From CAZTVF01 sp964616985 (lineage in GTDB: Bacteria; Planctomycetota; Phycisphaerae; SM23-33), in contig CAZTVF010000061.1 of NCBI GenBank assembly GCA_964616985.1, positions 1 to 32,668 on the forward strand: a stretch of DNA of 32,668 nt. Reading direction: 5' to 3'. The notes beneath the pieces were generated by a model that was not told the origin of the DNA, searched no databases, and worked only from the letters and a program-made list of their open reading frames with translations. The position numbers and the translations under genes were made by a program. Positions 22,432 through 30,513 of the stretch are shown here, piece after piece. Numbering within the stretch: position 1 is the first letter of the stretch; each line of letters starts with the position of its first letter.

Positions 22432-23268
22432 ATGAAGCAATCCTGGATCGTTCTGTCCGCTGTTGTGATCGGTATCTCGGCGGCGTTGGTGCTGGGGCCC
22501 AAGGGCCTGCTCGGCGGCGAAGAGCCCAAGAAGAGCCCGCAGGATACCGCGGCGAAGCTCGACGAGATCATGACAGCCATGCAGGCAGCCAAGAAGGCCG
22601 CCGACAGCGGCGACGCCAAGAAGGCGTCCGAGCAGATCGATAAGGCCCACGCGGCGCTGATGCAGCTCAAGAACTCGATCCAACAGAATGAAGGCAGCCT
22701 GGTCTCCGTCGACAACAAGAAGTGCCCGATCATGGGCATGGAAATTCAGCGAGTGCCCGAAAGCCTCACCCGCGTCTACAAGGGCCAGAAGATCGGCTTC
22801 TGCTGCCACGACTGCCCGCAGATGTGGGACCGCCTCAGCGATGAAGAGAAGGACCGTAAGCTCAAGGACGCCGGCGTGGCCGAGGTCAAGTCCATCAGCG
22901 TGGCCAACCGCAACTGCCCCATCATGGGCATGAACCTCAAGGACGTGCCCGAGAAGAACACCCGCGAGTTCAAGGGCCAGAAGATCGGCTTCTGCTGCGG
23001 CGATTGCGTCACCGCCTGGGACAAGCTCAGCGATGATGAGAAGGCCAAGAAGCTCAGCGAGGCCGGCGTCAACGCCGCCCGCCCGGTCAAGGTCGACAAC
23101 GTCCGCTGCCCGATCATGGGCATGGCCGTCAGCGAAACCCTGCCCAGCAACACCCGCCAGTACAAGGGCAAGACGATCGGTTTCTGCTGCAGCGATTGCC
23201 CGCTGGCCTGGGACAAGCTCAGCGATGACGAGAAGGCCAAGAAGTTCGAAGCTTCGATGAAGCAATAA
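22432..23268 (+). CDS. Exported protein with three tandem YHS-like metal-binding repeats
   Basis: A 278-residue protein anchored or exported by an N-terminal hydrophobic segment (WIVLSAVVIGISAALVLGPKG). Residues 35-88 form a charged helix, possibly a coiled coil (AAKLDEIMTAMQAAKK, KASEQIDKAHAALMQLK). Three repeats follow with an exact 64-residue period. Each has CPIMGM (Cys 98, 162, 226), then about 17 residues, then YKGxxIGFCCxDCxxxWDxLSDDEK (Cys pairs 124-125, 188-189, 252-253 and last Cys 128, 192, 256). This resembles the YHS or heavy-metal-binding pattern, in which Cys and Met bind copper or similar ions. A strong AAGGAG site fixes the start, and a clear terminator follows. It is probably a periplasmic metal binder; the metal is unknown. 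Confidence 0.82.
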   Translation: MKQSWIVLSAVVIGISAALVLGPKGLLGGEEPKKSPQDTAAKLDEIMTAMQAAKKAADSGDAKKASEQIDKAHAALMQLKNSIQQNEGSLVSVDNKKCPIMGMEIQRVPESLTRVYKGQKIGFCCHDCPQMWDRLSDEEKDRKLKDAGVAEVKSISVANRNCPIMGMNLKDVPEKNTREFKGQKIGFCCGDCVTAWDKLSDDEKAKKLSEAGVNAARPVKVDNVRCPIMGMAVSETLPSNTRQYKGKTIGFCCSDCPLAWDKLSDDEKAKKFEASMKQ

Positions 23269-23370
23269 GCATCGACCGACGCCTGTCATTCGCCCGGAGG
23301 TTCTAAAATCGCCGGCGACTGACTCAGGTTGGCGAACTCCCACTATCGCCAGCCCCATCTCGGCGATCTC

Positions 23371-23411
23371 ACGACGCATGGCGCCCACCCACGCCATGCG
23401 TCGTTTCTTTT
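23371..23411 (+). terminator. Intrinsic terminator of the YHS-repeat gene
   Basis: Perfect 13-bp arms ACGACGCATGGCG (23371-23383) and its complement (23392-23404), an 8-base loop, then TTTCTTTT. It lies 102 bases after the stop codon. Confidence 0.85.
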
Positions 23412-23842
23412 GGTTCATCACGAATTAGCGGGGACGAGACAACGCTGCCACGTAGGGTGGGATGCATGCCCACCATCCCACGTACCCCGTTCATCATGAC
23501 GATCTATGCGCTCGGGGCGGGAAGAAGCAGCGAACCGCAGAACCGCAGAACAAGGAATTTCGAATATCGAAGTGAAAGACTGTAAACCGGGGGTCTTTCC
23601 CTTCGGAGTTCTGCTGTTCGATGTTCGGAATTCTGCGGCCTGCCGGCAGGCAGGCAGGTTCACTGCTTCTCGACCGTCGCTGGCGGGTTCGGCGCCTGAC
23701 GCACGCGACGCATCCAAAGAAGCGGGGATGCATAGAGCGTCCGGTGGATCGCTCAGCTGCAATAGTGGGCATCCTCCCCACCCCAAGCGGGCCATCAACA
23801 TGGGCCCTCGTCCGGCAACAAATCCGTACGATCTCTGGGTGC
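23412..23842. other. Gene-free stretch with palindromic remnants
   Basis: No credible gene. A nested palindrome lies at 23543-23639: inner arms GAAAGAC/GTCTTTC (23574-23580 and 23593-23599), outer imperfect arms built from GCAGAA and TTCGAATATCGAA on the left and TTCGATGTTCGGAATTC on the right. A GCCTGCCGGCAGGCAGGC tract follows at 23638. Another palindrome lies at 23452-23486 (GTGGGATGCATGCCCACCA). It looks like decayed repeat elements between a + and a - transcription unit. Confidence 0.5.
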
Positions 23843-23880
23843 AAAAACAGCGCGACGGTCTCAGGCGGACCGTCGCGCTG
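23843..23880 (-). terminator. Intrinsic terminator of the HEAT-like lipoprotein gene
   Basis: On the minus strand, perfect 13-bp arms (23868-23880 and 23848-23860), a 7-base loop and TTTTT (23847-23843). It lies 37 bases after the stop at 23917. Confidence 0.85.
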
Positions 23881-23916
23881 TAACGGATTGCCGTTTGCGT
23901 GGCGTCTGGGTCGCGA

Positions 23917-24375
23917 TCAGATGTCCTTTTCACCCAGCTTCTTCAAGGTATCCCTGGCGCCCGAATCGCCCTTGGCAGCCTTGTCGCGGAGTTCCTTCAC
24001 CGAAGCGTTGTACGCATCCCGCGCTTCCTGACGACCGGCGTTCCCCTGTTCCTTGAGCTTGTTCAGCGCGTCGAAGCTGCCGATCTTCCGCAGCGACTCG
24101 GCCGAGGCCTTGCGAACGCGCGCGTCGGTGTCCTTGACGCCCGACTCCAGGGCATCTCGAGCCCCTTCGCGGTCGGCCTTGATATCGCCCAGGTGCGTCG
24201 CCGCGGCGATGCGAACGTTGGGATCATTCGCCCGCATGTCGACGATCGTCTTGGCGATGTCGCGCGACTCGGGGTCATTCCCCTGGATCTGCGCTTCCTG
24301 GTGCTGATGCTCACACCCCGCCAGCATCCATAACGACAGTGCCGGCACGACCAACAATGCCAAACCGTAACGCAT
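23917..24375 (-). CDS. Small HEAT-repeat-like lipoprotein
   Basis: A 152-residue lipoprotein: signal MRYGLALLVVPALSLWMLAGC with the acylated Cys at 21. The mature part has helical repeats of the HEAT type: DPNVRIAAATHLGDIKAD, then DTDARVRKASAESLRKIG, then a charged helical tail (NKLKEQGNAGRQEARDAY). The first two units show the D-x-x-V-R-x-x-A-A-x-x-L-G pattern of short PBS-lyase or HEAT repeats, usually protein-binding. It is a single gene with GGAAAGGG before the ATG and its own terminator. The partner and function are unknown. Confidence 0.78.
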   Translation of the reverse strand: MRYGLALLVVPALSLWMLAGCEHQHQEAQIQGNDPESRDIAKTIVDMRANDPNVRIAAATHLGDIKADREGARDALESGVKDTDARVRKASAESLRKIGSFDALNKLKEQGNAGRQEARDAYNASVKELRDKAAKGDSGARDTLKKLGEKDI

Positions 24376-24511
24376 ACGCTACCCTTTCCTAAGAGAACCT
24401 GGGGGACCCCGAGCCCCCCGGCACTACATCATAGCCCTCCGCGCACGCCCAACTACCCGCCGCGGGGCGCGACAGGGCTTGATGGCATCGCGCAACCGCC
24501 GCCCGCAGTCC

Positions 24512-24539
24512 TTGACAGCGGCTGAGGCGCCGATAGGAT
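24512..24539 (+). promoter_or_regulatory. Promoter of the alpha/beta hydrolase gene
   Basis: TTGACA (24512-24517), a 16-base spacer and TAGGAT (24534-24539). The start point near 24546 lies after an in-frame ATG at 24541, which supports a start in the ATG run at 24565-24573. Confidence 0.55.
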
Positions 24540-24570
24540 CATGCTCCAACCGCTGGAAAGGGAAATGATG

Positions 24571-25335
24571 ATGGAGACGGACCGAATCGAGTGGCCGGGA
24601 CAGAAGTCCCAGTGGCAAGGCTTTGACCGATACGACTTCACCGTCGATGGCTGCCCCTGCCTGGTGGTGCCCCCCCCCGCTGCCCCCGCGCCGGGCCGGC
24701 CGTGGATGTGGCAGGCCGAGTTCTTCGGCCACCGCCCCGAGACCGACGTGGCGATGCTGCAGCGCGGCTACCACGTCGTCTATATAGATGTGGGCAACAC
24801 GTTCGGCTGTCCCGATGCGTTGCTGCACTGGGACGCCTTCTACGCCTTCCTGACGCAGCGGGGGCTCTCCGCCAGGCCCTCGTTCGAAGGTGTCAGCCGC
24901 GGCGGGCTGTACGCGTACAACTGGGTGGCCCGCCATCCGCACTGCGTCTCGTGCATCATCGGCGACAACCCCGTGTGCGACTTCAAGAGCTGGCCGGCCG
25001 GCAAGGGCGTCGGCCCCGGCAACCCCACCGACTGGGTCAACCTCAAGCGGTTCTACCACTTCGCCACCGACGCCGAGGCCCTGGCCTACGGCGGCAACCC
25101 GGTGGACAACCTGCGGCCGCTGGCCGAAGCGGGCGTGCCGCTGCTGCACATCTGCGGCGATGCCGACGAGGTCGTCCCCTACGAAGAGAACACCGTCGTG
25201 CTGCGCAAGCGCTACGAGGAACTCGGCGGCAGCATCCAGGTGATCGTCAAGAAAGGCTTCAAGCACCATCCCCACGGCTTGGACGACCCCACACCCATTG
25301 TCGAGTTCATCCTTCGGCACACTCGCAACCAGTAA
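24571..25335 (+). CDS. Alpha/beta hydrolase-fold protein
   Basis: A 254-residue cytoplasmic hydrolase of unknown substrate. The nucleophile elbow is GVSRGG with S109, the likely acid is D199 in ICGDADEVVP, and the base is H235 in KHHPHGL. The nucleophile elbow and the order Ser-Asp-His are those of the family. The strand before the elbow (GYHVVYIDVGNTFGCPDALLHW) and the Trp-rich insert after it (DFKSWPAGKGVGPGNPTDWVN) are less usual. The set of three ATGs at 24565-24573 follows AAAGGGAA; the last has the best spacing. A dispersed inverted repeat follows 26 bases after the stop. Esterase or carbohydrate esterase activity is possible but not shown. Confidence 0.78.
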   Translation: METDRIEWPGQKSQWQGFDRYDFTVDGCPCLVVPPPAAPAPGRPWMWQAEFFGHRPETDVAMLQRGYHVVYIDVGNTFGCPDALLHWDAFYAFLTQRGLSARPSFEGVSRGGLYAYNWVARHPHCVSCIIGDNPVCDFKSWPAGKGVGPGNPTDWVNLKRFYHFATDAEALAYGGNPVDNLRPLAEAGVPLLHICGDADEVVPYEENTVVLRKRYEELGGSIQVIVKKGFKHHPHGLDDPTPIVEFILRHTRNQ

Positions 25336-25361
25336 TCTTCACGTTTGAATCTGGCAGTAAA

Positions 25362-25459
25362 GCTTTTGGCGGCGGCTTGCCGTTCGGCGCTGTAGAAGCT
25401 CTGGGGCGCACCCAGATCTGACAGCGCCGAACGGGCAAGCCGCCGCCAAAAGCACTCAC
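25362..25459. repeat. Dispersed inverted repeat, family A, copy 3
   Basis: Arms of 32 and 33 bp (25362-25393 and 25421-25453), identical except for one bulged base, with a 27-base loop. It is followed by GCACTCACA as in copy 1. The loop is similar to the reverse complement of the copy 1 loop (GAAGC...TGGGCG...GATCTG), so the whole element, not only the arms, is shared. It lies between the convergent hydrolase and small membrane protein genes. Confidence 0.82.
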
Positions 25460-25486
25460 ACGTTCCATGGTGATGCTGCGTCGCGA

Positions 25487-25705
25487 TCAGTCCGCCATCG
25501 TCACCTCGGGCACGTCGCAGGGGCGCAGCGGGCGAGACGAGGCCGCTTCACGGACGGCGCGGCGCGGGCCCACGCTGGCGCGGGCGCTGGGGGCAAACGC
25601 GGTATGGTTGCGGCCGAGCAGGCCGACCAGGAACATGATCGCGCCCAGCGCGATCCACACCGGAAAGAACGCCCCTACGCTGAGTATCGACGTAACCCTG
25701 AACAT
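25487..25705 (-). CDS. Small single-span membrane protein, 72 residues
   Basis: Begins MFRVTSILSVGAFFPVWIALGAIMFLVGLLG, one membrane segment, then a basic and Ala-rich tail (NHTAFAPSARASVGPRRAVREAA, ending PCDVPEVTMAD). The start is fixed by a strong AAAGGAGAG ribosome site 6 bases upstream; the frame is open further but has no such site. It is the next gene after glmS in the leftward direction, separated by about 200 bases of hairpin-rich sequence. No family is recognised. Confidence 0.6.
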   Translation of the reverse strand: MFRVTSILSVGAFFPVWIALGAIMFLVGLLGRNHTAFAPSARASVGPRRAVREAASSRPLRPCDVPEVTMAD

Positions 25706-25775
25706 CGGTCTCTCCTTTTGGTGGCCGCGGCGGGGTCGTGAGCGAGCACCCGCGTCCGCGGCAGGCAACCCACAA

Positions 25776-25875
25776 GGGGTGGCCCCGAGAGGGGACCCAC
25801 CAAGGGACGCGGCGGCCTGCCTGCCTTCGGCAGGCCTTCTTAGGCCGCCGCCATCCCGGGGCCGCGTGCCCCGGG
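25776..25875. repeat. Hairpin-rich segment downstream of glmS
   Basis: Three adjacent foldable units: GGGT..CCCC-GAGA-GGGG-ACCC (25777-25798), a nested hairpin with outer arms GCGGCGGCCT/AGGCCGCCGC (25809-25818 and 25842-25851) and inner arms GCCTGCC/GGCAGGC, and CCCGGGG/CCCCGGG (25855-25861 and 25869-25875). The last lies 31 bases after the glmS stop and may end its transcript, though no U-run follows. The outer arms of the middle unit resemble repeat family B. Confidence 0.6.
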
Positions 25876-25905
25876 GGCGCCTCTACACTGCAAACATACG
25901 ATACG

Positions 25906-27747
<1,842 letters not shown>

Positions 27748-27806
27748 GAATTTGCTCCAGGTGGCCCGGGGAAATGTTTATCCGGGCGCGTAGAAGATGT
27801 ACGGGC

Positions 27807-27812
27807 ATTATA
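27807..27812 (-). promoter_or_regulatory. Possible -10 box of glmS
   Basis: A perfect TATAAT on the minus strand, 59 bases before the glmS ATG, with no clear -35 box. Confidence 0.35.
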
Positions 27813-27930
27813 CAGAGATAGATCGGCAGAATTGGCATCGATCTTGCGGAGTTGGTGCCCTGGCCCCATAAACGACGCCGGCGACCTGGCAGCGGGAGCG
27901 TTGCTCAACCCTGCCGATCGCCTGGCGGAT

Positions 27931-27960
27931 GGTGCGGGGCCCGTTGCGGGCCTGCCGCAC
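27931..27960. repeat. GC-rich hairpin after the small membrane protein gene
   Basis: GTGCGG...CCGCAC outer arms and GGCCC-GTTGC-GGGCC inner arms, about 34 bases after the stop at 27994. It is a possible terminator without a U-run. Confidence 0.4.
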
Positions 27961-27993
27961 GGCGGTCGCCTTGCGGCGCCGCATGTTAACACG

Positions 27994-28230
27994 TTATTCC
28001 TTGCGGGCCCATGCCCTGCGACGGCTGAACACCATCGCCACCCCTCCCGACAGCAGAAGGGCCAGCACGACCCAGTCCATCTCCGCCGAGGCCAGCGGCT
28101 GCCCCTGCGGCTGGCCACTGACGGCGACCGTGCTGTTGTGGACGCCCAGGCCCTGCGTCACCACCATCCCGGTGACCAGAATGCAGGCCATGAACACAAA
28201 GCCAGCGCGGAGATAGAAACCTTTTTTCAT
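27994..28230 (-). CDS. Small membrane protein with two hydrophobic segments, 78 residues
   Basis: Begins MKKGFYLRAGFVFMACILVTGMVVTQGLGV (segment one), a polar loop (HNSTVAVSGQPQGQPLASAE), then MDWVVLALLLSGGVAMVFSRRRAWARKE (segment two with a basic C-terminus). The end looks like the Gly-hydrophobic-Arg sorting tails of PEP-CTERM-type proteins, but the protein is short and has no Pro-Glu-Pro. It has a very good promoter. The frame is open up to an ATG at 28287, 7 bases after the predicted start point, which would add 19 residues; the ribosome site is weak for both starts. The function is unknown. Confidence 0.55.
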   Translation of the reverse strand: MKKGFYLRAGFVFMACILVTGMVVTQGLGVHNSTVAVSGQPQGQPLASAEMDWVVLALLLSGGVAMVFSRRRAWARKE

Positions 28231-28239
28231 TTGGCTGAT

Positions 28240-28299
28240 CCGTTTGAACGGTACGACGTGGGAACCTTCTGCCTCGCATAGACTCAAAGCTTCAAACGG
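28240..28299 (-). promoter_or_regulatory. Long-range inverted repeat in the leader of the small membrane protein gene
   Basis: TTCAAACGG (28291-28299) and CCGTTTGAA (28240-28248), perfect 9-bp arms 42 bases apart. They lie at the 5' end of the predicted transcript and just before the ATG at 28230, so the leader could close on itself and hide the start region. Confidence 0.4.
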
Positions 28300-28300
28300 G

Positions 28301-28329
28301 AGTATACGGTAACAACCCTATTTTGTCAA
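28301..28329 (-). promoter_or_regulatory. Strong promoter of the small membrane protein gene
   Basis: On the minus strand TTGACA (28329-28324), a 17-base spacer and TATACT (28306-28301). Start point near 28294. Confidence 0.7.
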
Positions 28330-28399
28330 GCCGTGGAGTCCGAAGTTTCGGCAAAAAGACCTAGTTTTCAGCCATCCGAAGCTCGGAATACTCGGAAAC

Positions 28400-29071
28400 T
28401 CAGTTCCGGTCCAACTCGCTCTTGGGCATATCCTGCACCGGGTCGACAGACACGTAGTGATCGTAGAACAGCTTGCTGATATTGTCGGCCGCCCTCTCGG
28501 CCATTGTAACGATCATCGTGTCGGCGTAGTCCGGCGAAGGGTTGTCCACCATCTTGACCTCCACCTGCGGCACGATGTGGCCCATGCCGTCGGGCAGGTC
28601 GGTCGGCCACAGGCGCGTCTTGGCCTTGCCGTCGATCACACAGACGTTCGTGCGGAGAAGACCGTGCCACAGCGGGTCGACGGGGTTGTCCTTCAGCGAC
28701 ACATGGTCGATCTGCACGTACACCACCAAGTCGGCCCCGAAACGCTGGGCCAGGTCTGACGGCGACGAGTTGCGCGGCGCCCCGCTGAACGACAGCTGCT
28801 CAAGCGACTCCACCGGCACCACCGACGCGGCCACCTTGTGCTCCACGAGCTTCTTGCCCAGCCGCTCCATCAGTTCGTAGCGGATGATCTCCTTGCCGAT
28901 GAGCCCCTGGCGATTCTCAACCAGGACCAGCACCTTCTTGTCCTTGGGCGGCACGTAGACGGCCTTGATCTTCTCCGGCGGCGAGAACTGGGCGACCATC
29001 CACGGCAGGACCTGGCACCCGCCGGCGAGGGCGAGGACGGCAACAAGCAAAGCGATCACGGCTGTTCTCAT
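28400..29071 (-). CDS. Lipoprotein, paralogue of the upstream lipoprotein (CsgG-like fold suspected)
   Basis: A 223-residue lipoprotein with signal MRTAVIALLVAVLALAGGC (acylated Cys at 19). After it, VLPWMVAQFSPPEKIKAVYVPPKDKKVLVLVENRQ aligns by eye with the upstream protein's MGFLLYLFAPPDKAKNVEAEYKL and VALVFYTDD. A helix (RYELMERLGKKLVEH), a strand (AASVVPVESL) and SDLAQRFGADLVVYVQIDHVSL follow, the alpha-beta order of CsgG or GNA1162-type lipoproteins. The start overlaps the upstream stop (ATGA), so the two are co-translated. A two-protein envelope complex is plausible; the function is unknown. Confidence 0.75.
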   Translation of the reverse strand: MRTAVIALLVAVLALAGGCQVLPWMVAQFSPPEKIKAVYVPPKDKKVLVLVENRQGLIGKEIIRYELMERLGKKLVEHKVAASVVPVESLEQLSFSGAPRNSSPSDLAQRFGADLVVYVQIDHVSLKDNPVDPLWHGLLRTNVCVIDGKAKTRLWPTDLPDGMGHIVPQVEVKMVDNPSPDYADTMIVTMAERAADNISKLFYDHYVSVDPVQDMPKSELDRN

Positions 29072-29721
29072 AGGGACCCCGGCTCTTCGTGTTTGTAGAA
29101 CTTCCAGGCCACCCGCTGCGCGAACTTCTTGATCGTCTCGGCGCGGATCTGCCGGTCGCTGTCGGCCGGCACGCCGCTGGCGGTCTTTTCGGGATACACG
29201 CAGCCGATGCTCTCGCAGCGCCAGACCCGCTGGTCGCGGAAGTTCGGGTCCGCCACCTTGTACACAGCGGCCTCGGCGCTGATCTTGCCACGATAGATGT
29301 TGATGCTTCCCTCGTCGGCAGTGGTGAATTCTACCAGCGTCACCTGCAGGACGTAGTCCGCCTCCAGCAGCCGGCCCAACTCGCTTTTGGACAGCGTGTC
29401 CCACGTCGGCCGCTGGTCCTGAAGGGCCATCACCTTGCGGACGTCGACCAGCTGCATGTCCTTGACGTTCTTGCGGAGTTCCTCGGCGACCGCGTACGAC
29501 AGTTCGGCCCGGGCGAAGGGGTATTCGTACCGCACCTTGTCGTCGGTGTAGAAGACCAGGGCCACGCGACCCGAGAGCTTGTACTCGGCCTCGACGTTCT
29601 TGGCCTTGTCGGGCGGCGCGAACAGATAGAGCAGGAAGCCCATTTGCTGACACGAAATGGACGCCGACAGCAGCGGGATCGCCGCGGCCACCAGCAGCAT
29701 CTTGAGGATCGTTCTTCTCAC
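29068..29721 (-). CDS. Lipoprotein, first of a paralogous pair
   Basis: A 217-residue protein starting with GTG after GGAAGGTG; an internal ATG at 29700 is possible. The signal is MRRTILKMLLVAAAIPLLSASISC, with a slightly poor lipobox (SISC) and Cys at 24. The mature part carries LFAPPDKAKNVEAEYKLSGR, VALVFYTDDKVRYEYPFARA, a helix ELSYAVAEELRKNV, MQLVDVRKVMALQDQRPTWD and ELGRLLEADYVLQVTLVEFTT. This order resembles the nucleotide-like alpha-beta fold of CsgG-type lipoproteins. It shares the PP(D/E)K(A/I)K motif with its downstream paralogue and overlaps it by 4 bases. Confidence 0.75.
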   Translation of the reverse strand: MRRTILKMLLVAAAIPLLSASISCQQMGFLLYLFAPPDKAKNVEAEYKLSGRVALVFYTDDKVRYEYPFARAELSYAVAEELRKNVKDMQLVDVRKVMALQDQRPTWDTLSKSELGRLLEADYVLQVTLVEFTTADEGSINIYRGKISAEAAVYKVADPNFRDQRVWRCESIGCVYPEKTASGVPADSDRQIRAETIKKFAQRVAWKFYKHEEPGSL

Positions 29722-29791
29722 GCGTCACCTTCCTTAGGGCTTCATTCGCAGTGCAGACTGACGGCCCTGAAGGCCGCCGCTTGCCGCGCTG

Positions 29792-30289
29792 TCACATGTG
29801 CATCGGGAACCGGCCGGCCAGGATGCCCGCCCCGAGCTTCCACGCCCAGCCGAACAGGACGCCGCCGGCCAGGATCAACGCCCACGCCAGGCGGGGGCGA
29901 AGCAGCGTGCCCACGGCCTTGCCGCGGAGCAGCTCCACCGCGGCCACCGCCGCCATCGCCACCGCGGCGATGACCAGCATCAGCCCGAACGGCTGGGCCG
30001 ACCACGCCGTCAGCAGGCGGCCCTGCGACGCAGCCGCCACGGCCGTCGTCATGCCGCAACTGGGGCAGGGGTACCCGCTCCGCATCATGAACGAGCACGG
30101 TGGCAGGCGCCACTGCTCGTGCGTGCCATGGCCCGCGGGGTCGGGCGTCAGTGACCAGCCCGCCGCCACGATCGTCGCGGCCAGGGCCAGGTAAACGACG
30201 GCCCGCAGGCGGACACGCAGCCGGCCGCCGCATTGGCGCGCAGGGGAAACCGTTTCCGTCGTCGCTGGCTGTGTTGCATCGGGGTGCAT
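29792..30289 (-). CDS. DUF2752 family membrane protein
   Basis: A 165-residue integral membrane protein. After a basic N-terminus a first span reads VVYLALAATIVAAGWSL. The family mark is PPCSFMMRSGYPCPSCGMTTA, with CPxCGMTTA typical of DUF2752. Further spans are PFGLMLVIAAVAMAAVAAVEL and WALILAGGVLFGWAWKLGAGI. The biochemical role of DUF2752 is not known. It is common in Bacteroidota and Planctomycetota-type genomes. It has its own promoter and is followed 70 bases later by the lipoprotein pair on the same strand. Confidence 0.85.
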   Translation of the reverse strand: MHPDATQPATTETVSPARQCGGRLRVRLRAVVYLALAATIVAAGWSLTPDPAGHGTHEQWRLPPCSFMMRSGYPCPSCGMTTAVAAASQGRLLTAWSAQPFGLMLVIAAVAMAAVAAVELLRGKAVGTLLRPRLAWALILAGGVLFGWAWKLGAGILAGRFPMHM

Positions 30290-30312
30290 TTGGCGGGCCC
30301 TGATTTCCCGAT

Positions 30313-30341
30313 ATCATACCGATCGGCCCAGGCCGAAGCAA
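30313..30341 (-). promoter_or_regulatory. Promoter of the DUF2752 gene
   Basis: On the minus strand TTGCTT (30341-30336), a 17-base spacer and TATGAT (30318-30313), giving a leader of about 17 bases. Confidence 0.5.
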
Positions 30342-30368
30342 TGCCGCGAGCGGTGCTCGCAGGGCAGT

Positions 30369-30509
30369 CGCATTCTCGTAGCACGGGCGTCTCGCCCGTG
30401 GAGTCCTAAAGCCAGCAGGGCCGAGACGGTCCTGCGGCGCATGGGTGAGACGCCAAACAAAGAATGCGATGGCCCTGGCGGTACTCGTAGCACGGGGGTT
30501 TCGCCCGCG
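30369..30509. repeat. Repeated hairpin element in the DUF2752/GH5 gap
   Basis: Two direct copies of a CTCGTAGCACGGG unit: the first (30376-30400) forms CACGGGCG-TCT-CGCCCGTG (30382-30400), the second (30484-30509) is a mutated version. CGCATTCT (30369-30376) and AGAATGCG (30461-30468) form a further inverted pair between them. It is related to the hairpins at 17315-17358. Confidence 0.6.
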
Positions 30510-30513
30510 CCGC

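Noticed and set aside
27748..27812. A glmS ribozyme in the glmS leader
   Set aside because: The leader is only about 50 bases and shows none of the ribozyme core; ribozyme-controlled glmS is typical of Firmicutes.
28331..28399. A terminator after the second lipoprotein gene
   Set aside because: Short CCGA/TCGG stems and a separate U-run are present, but the U-run does not directly follow a stable stem.
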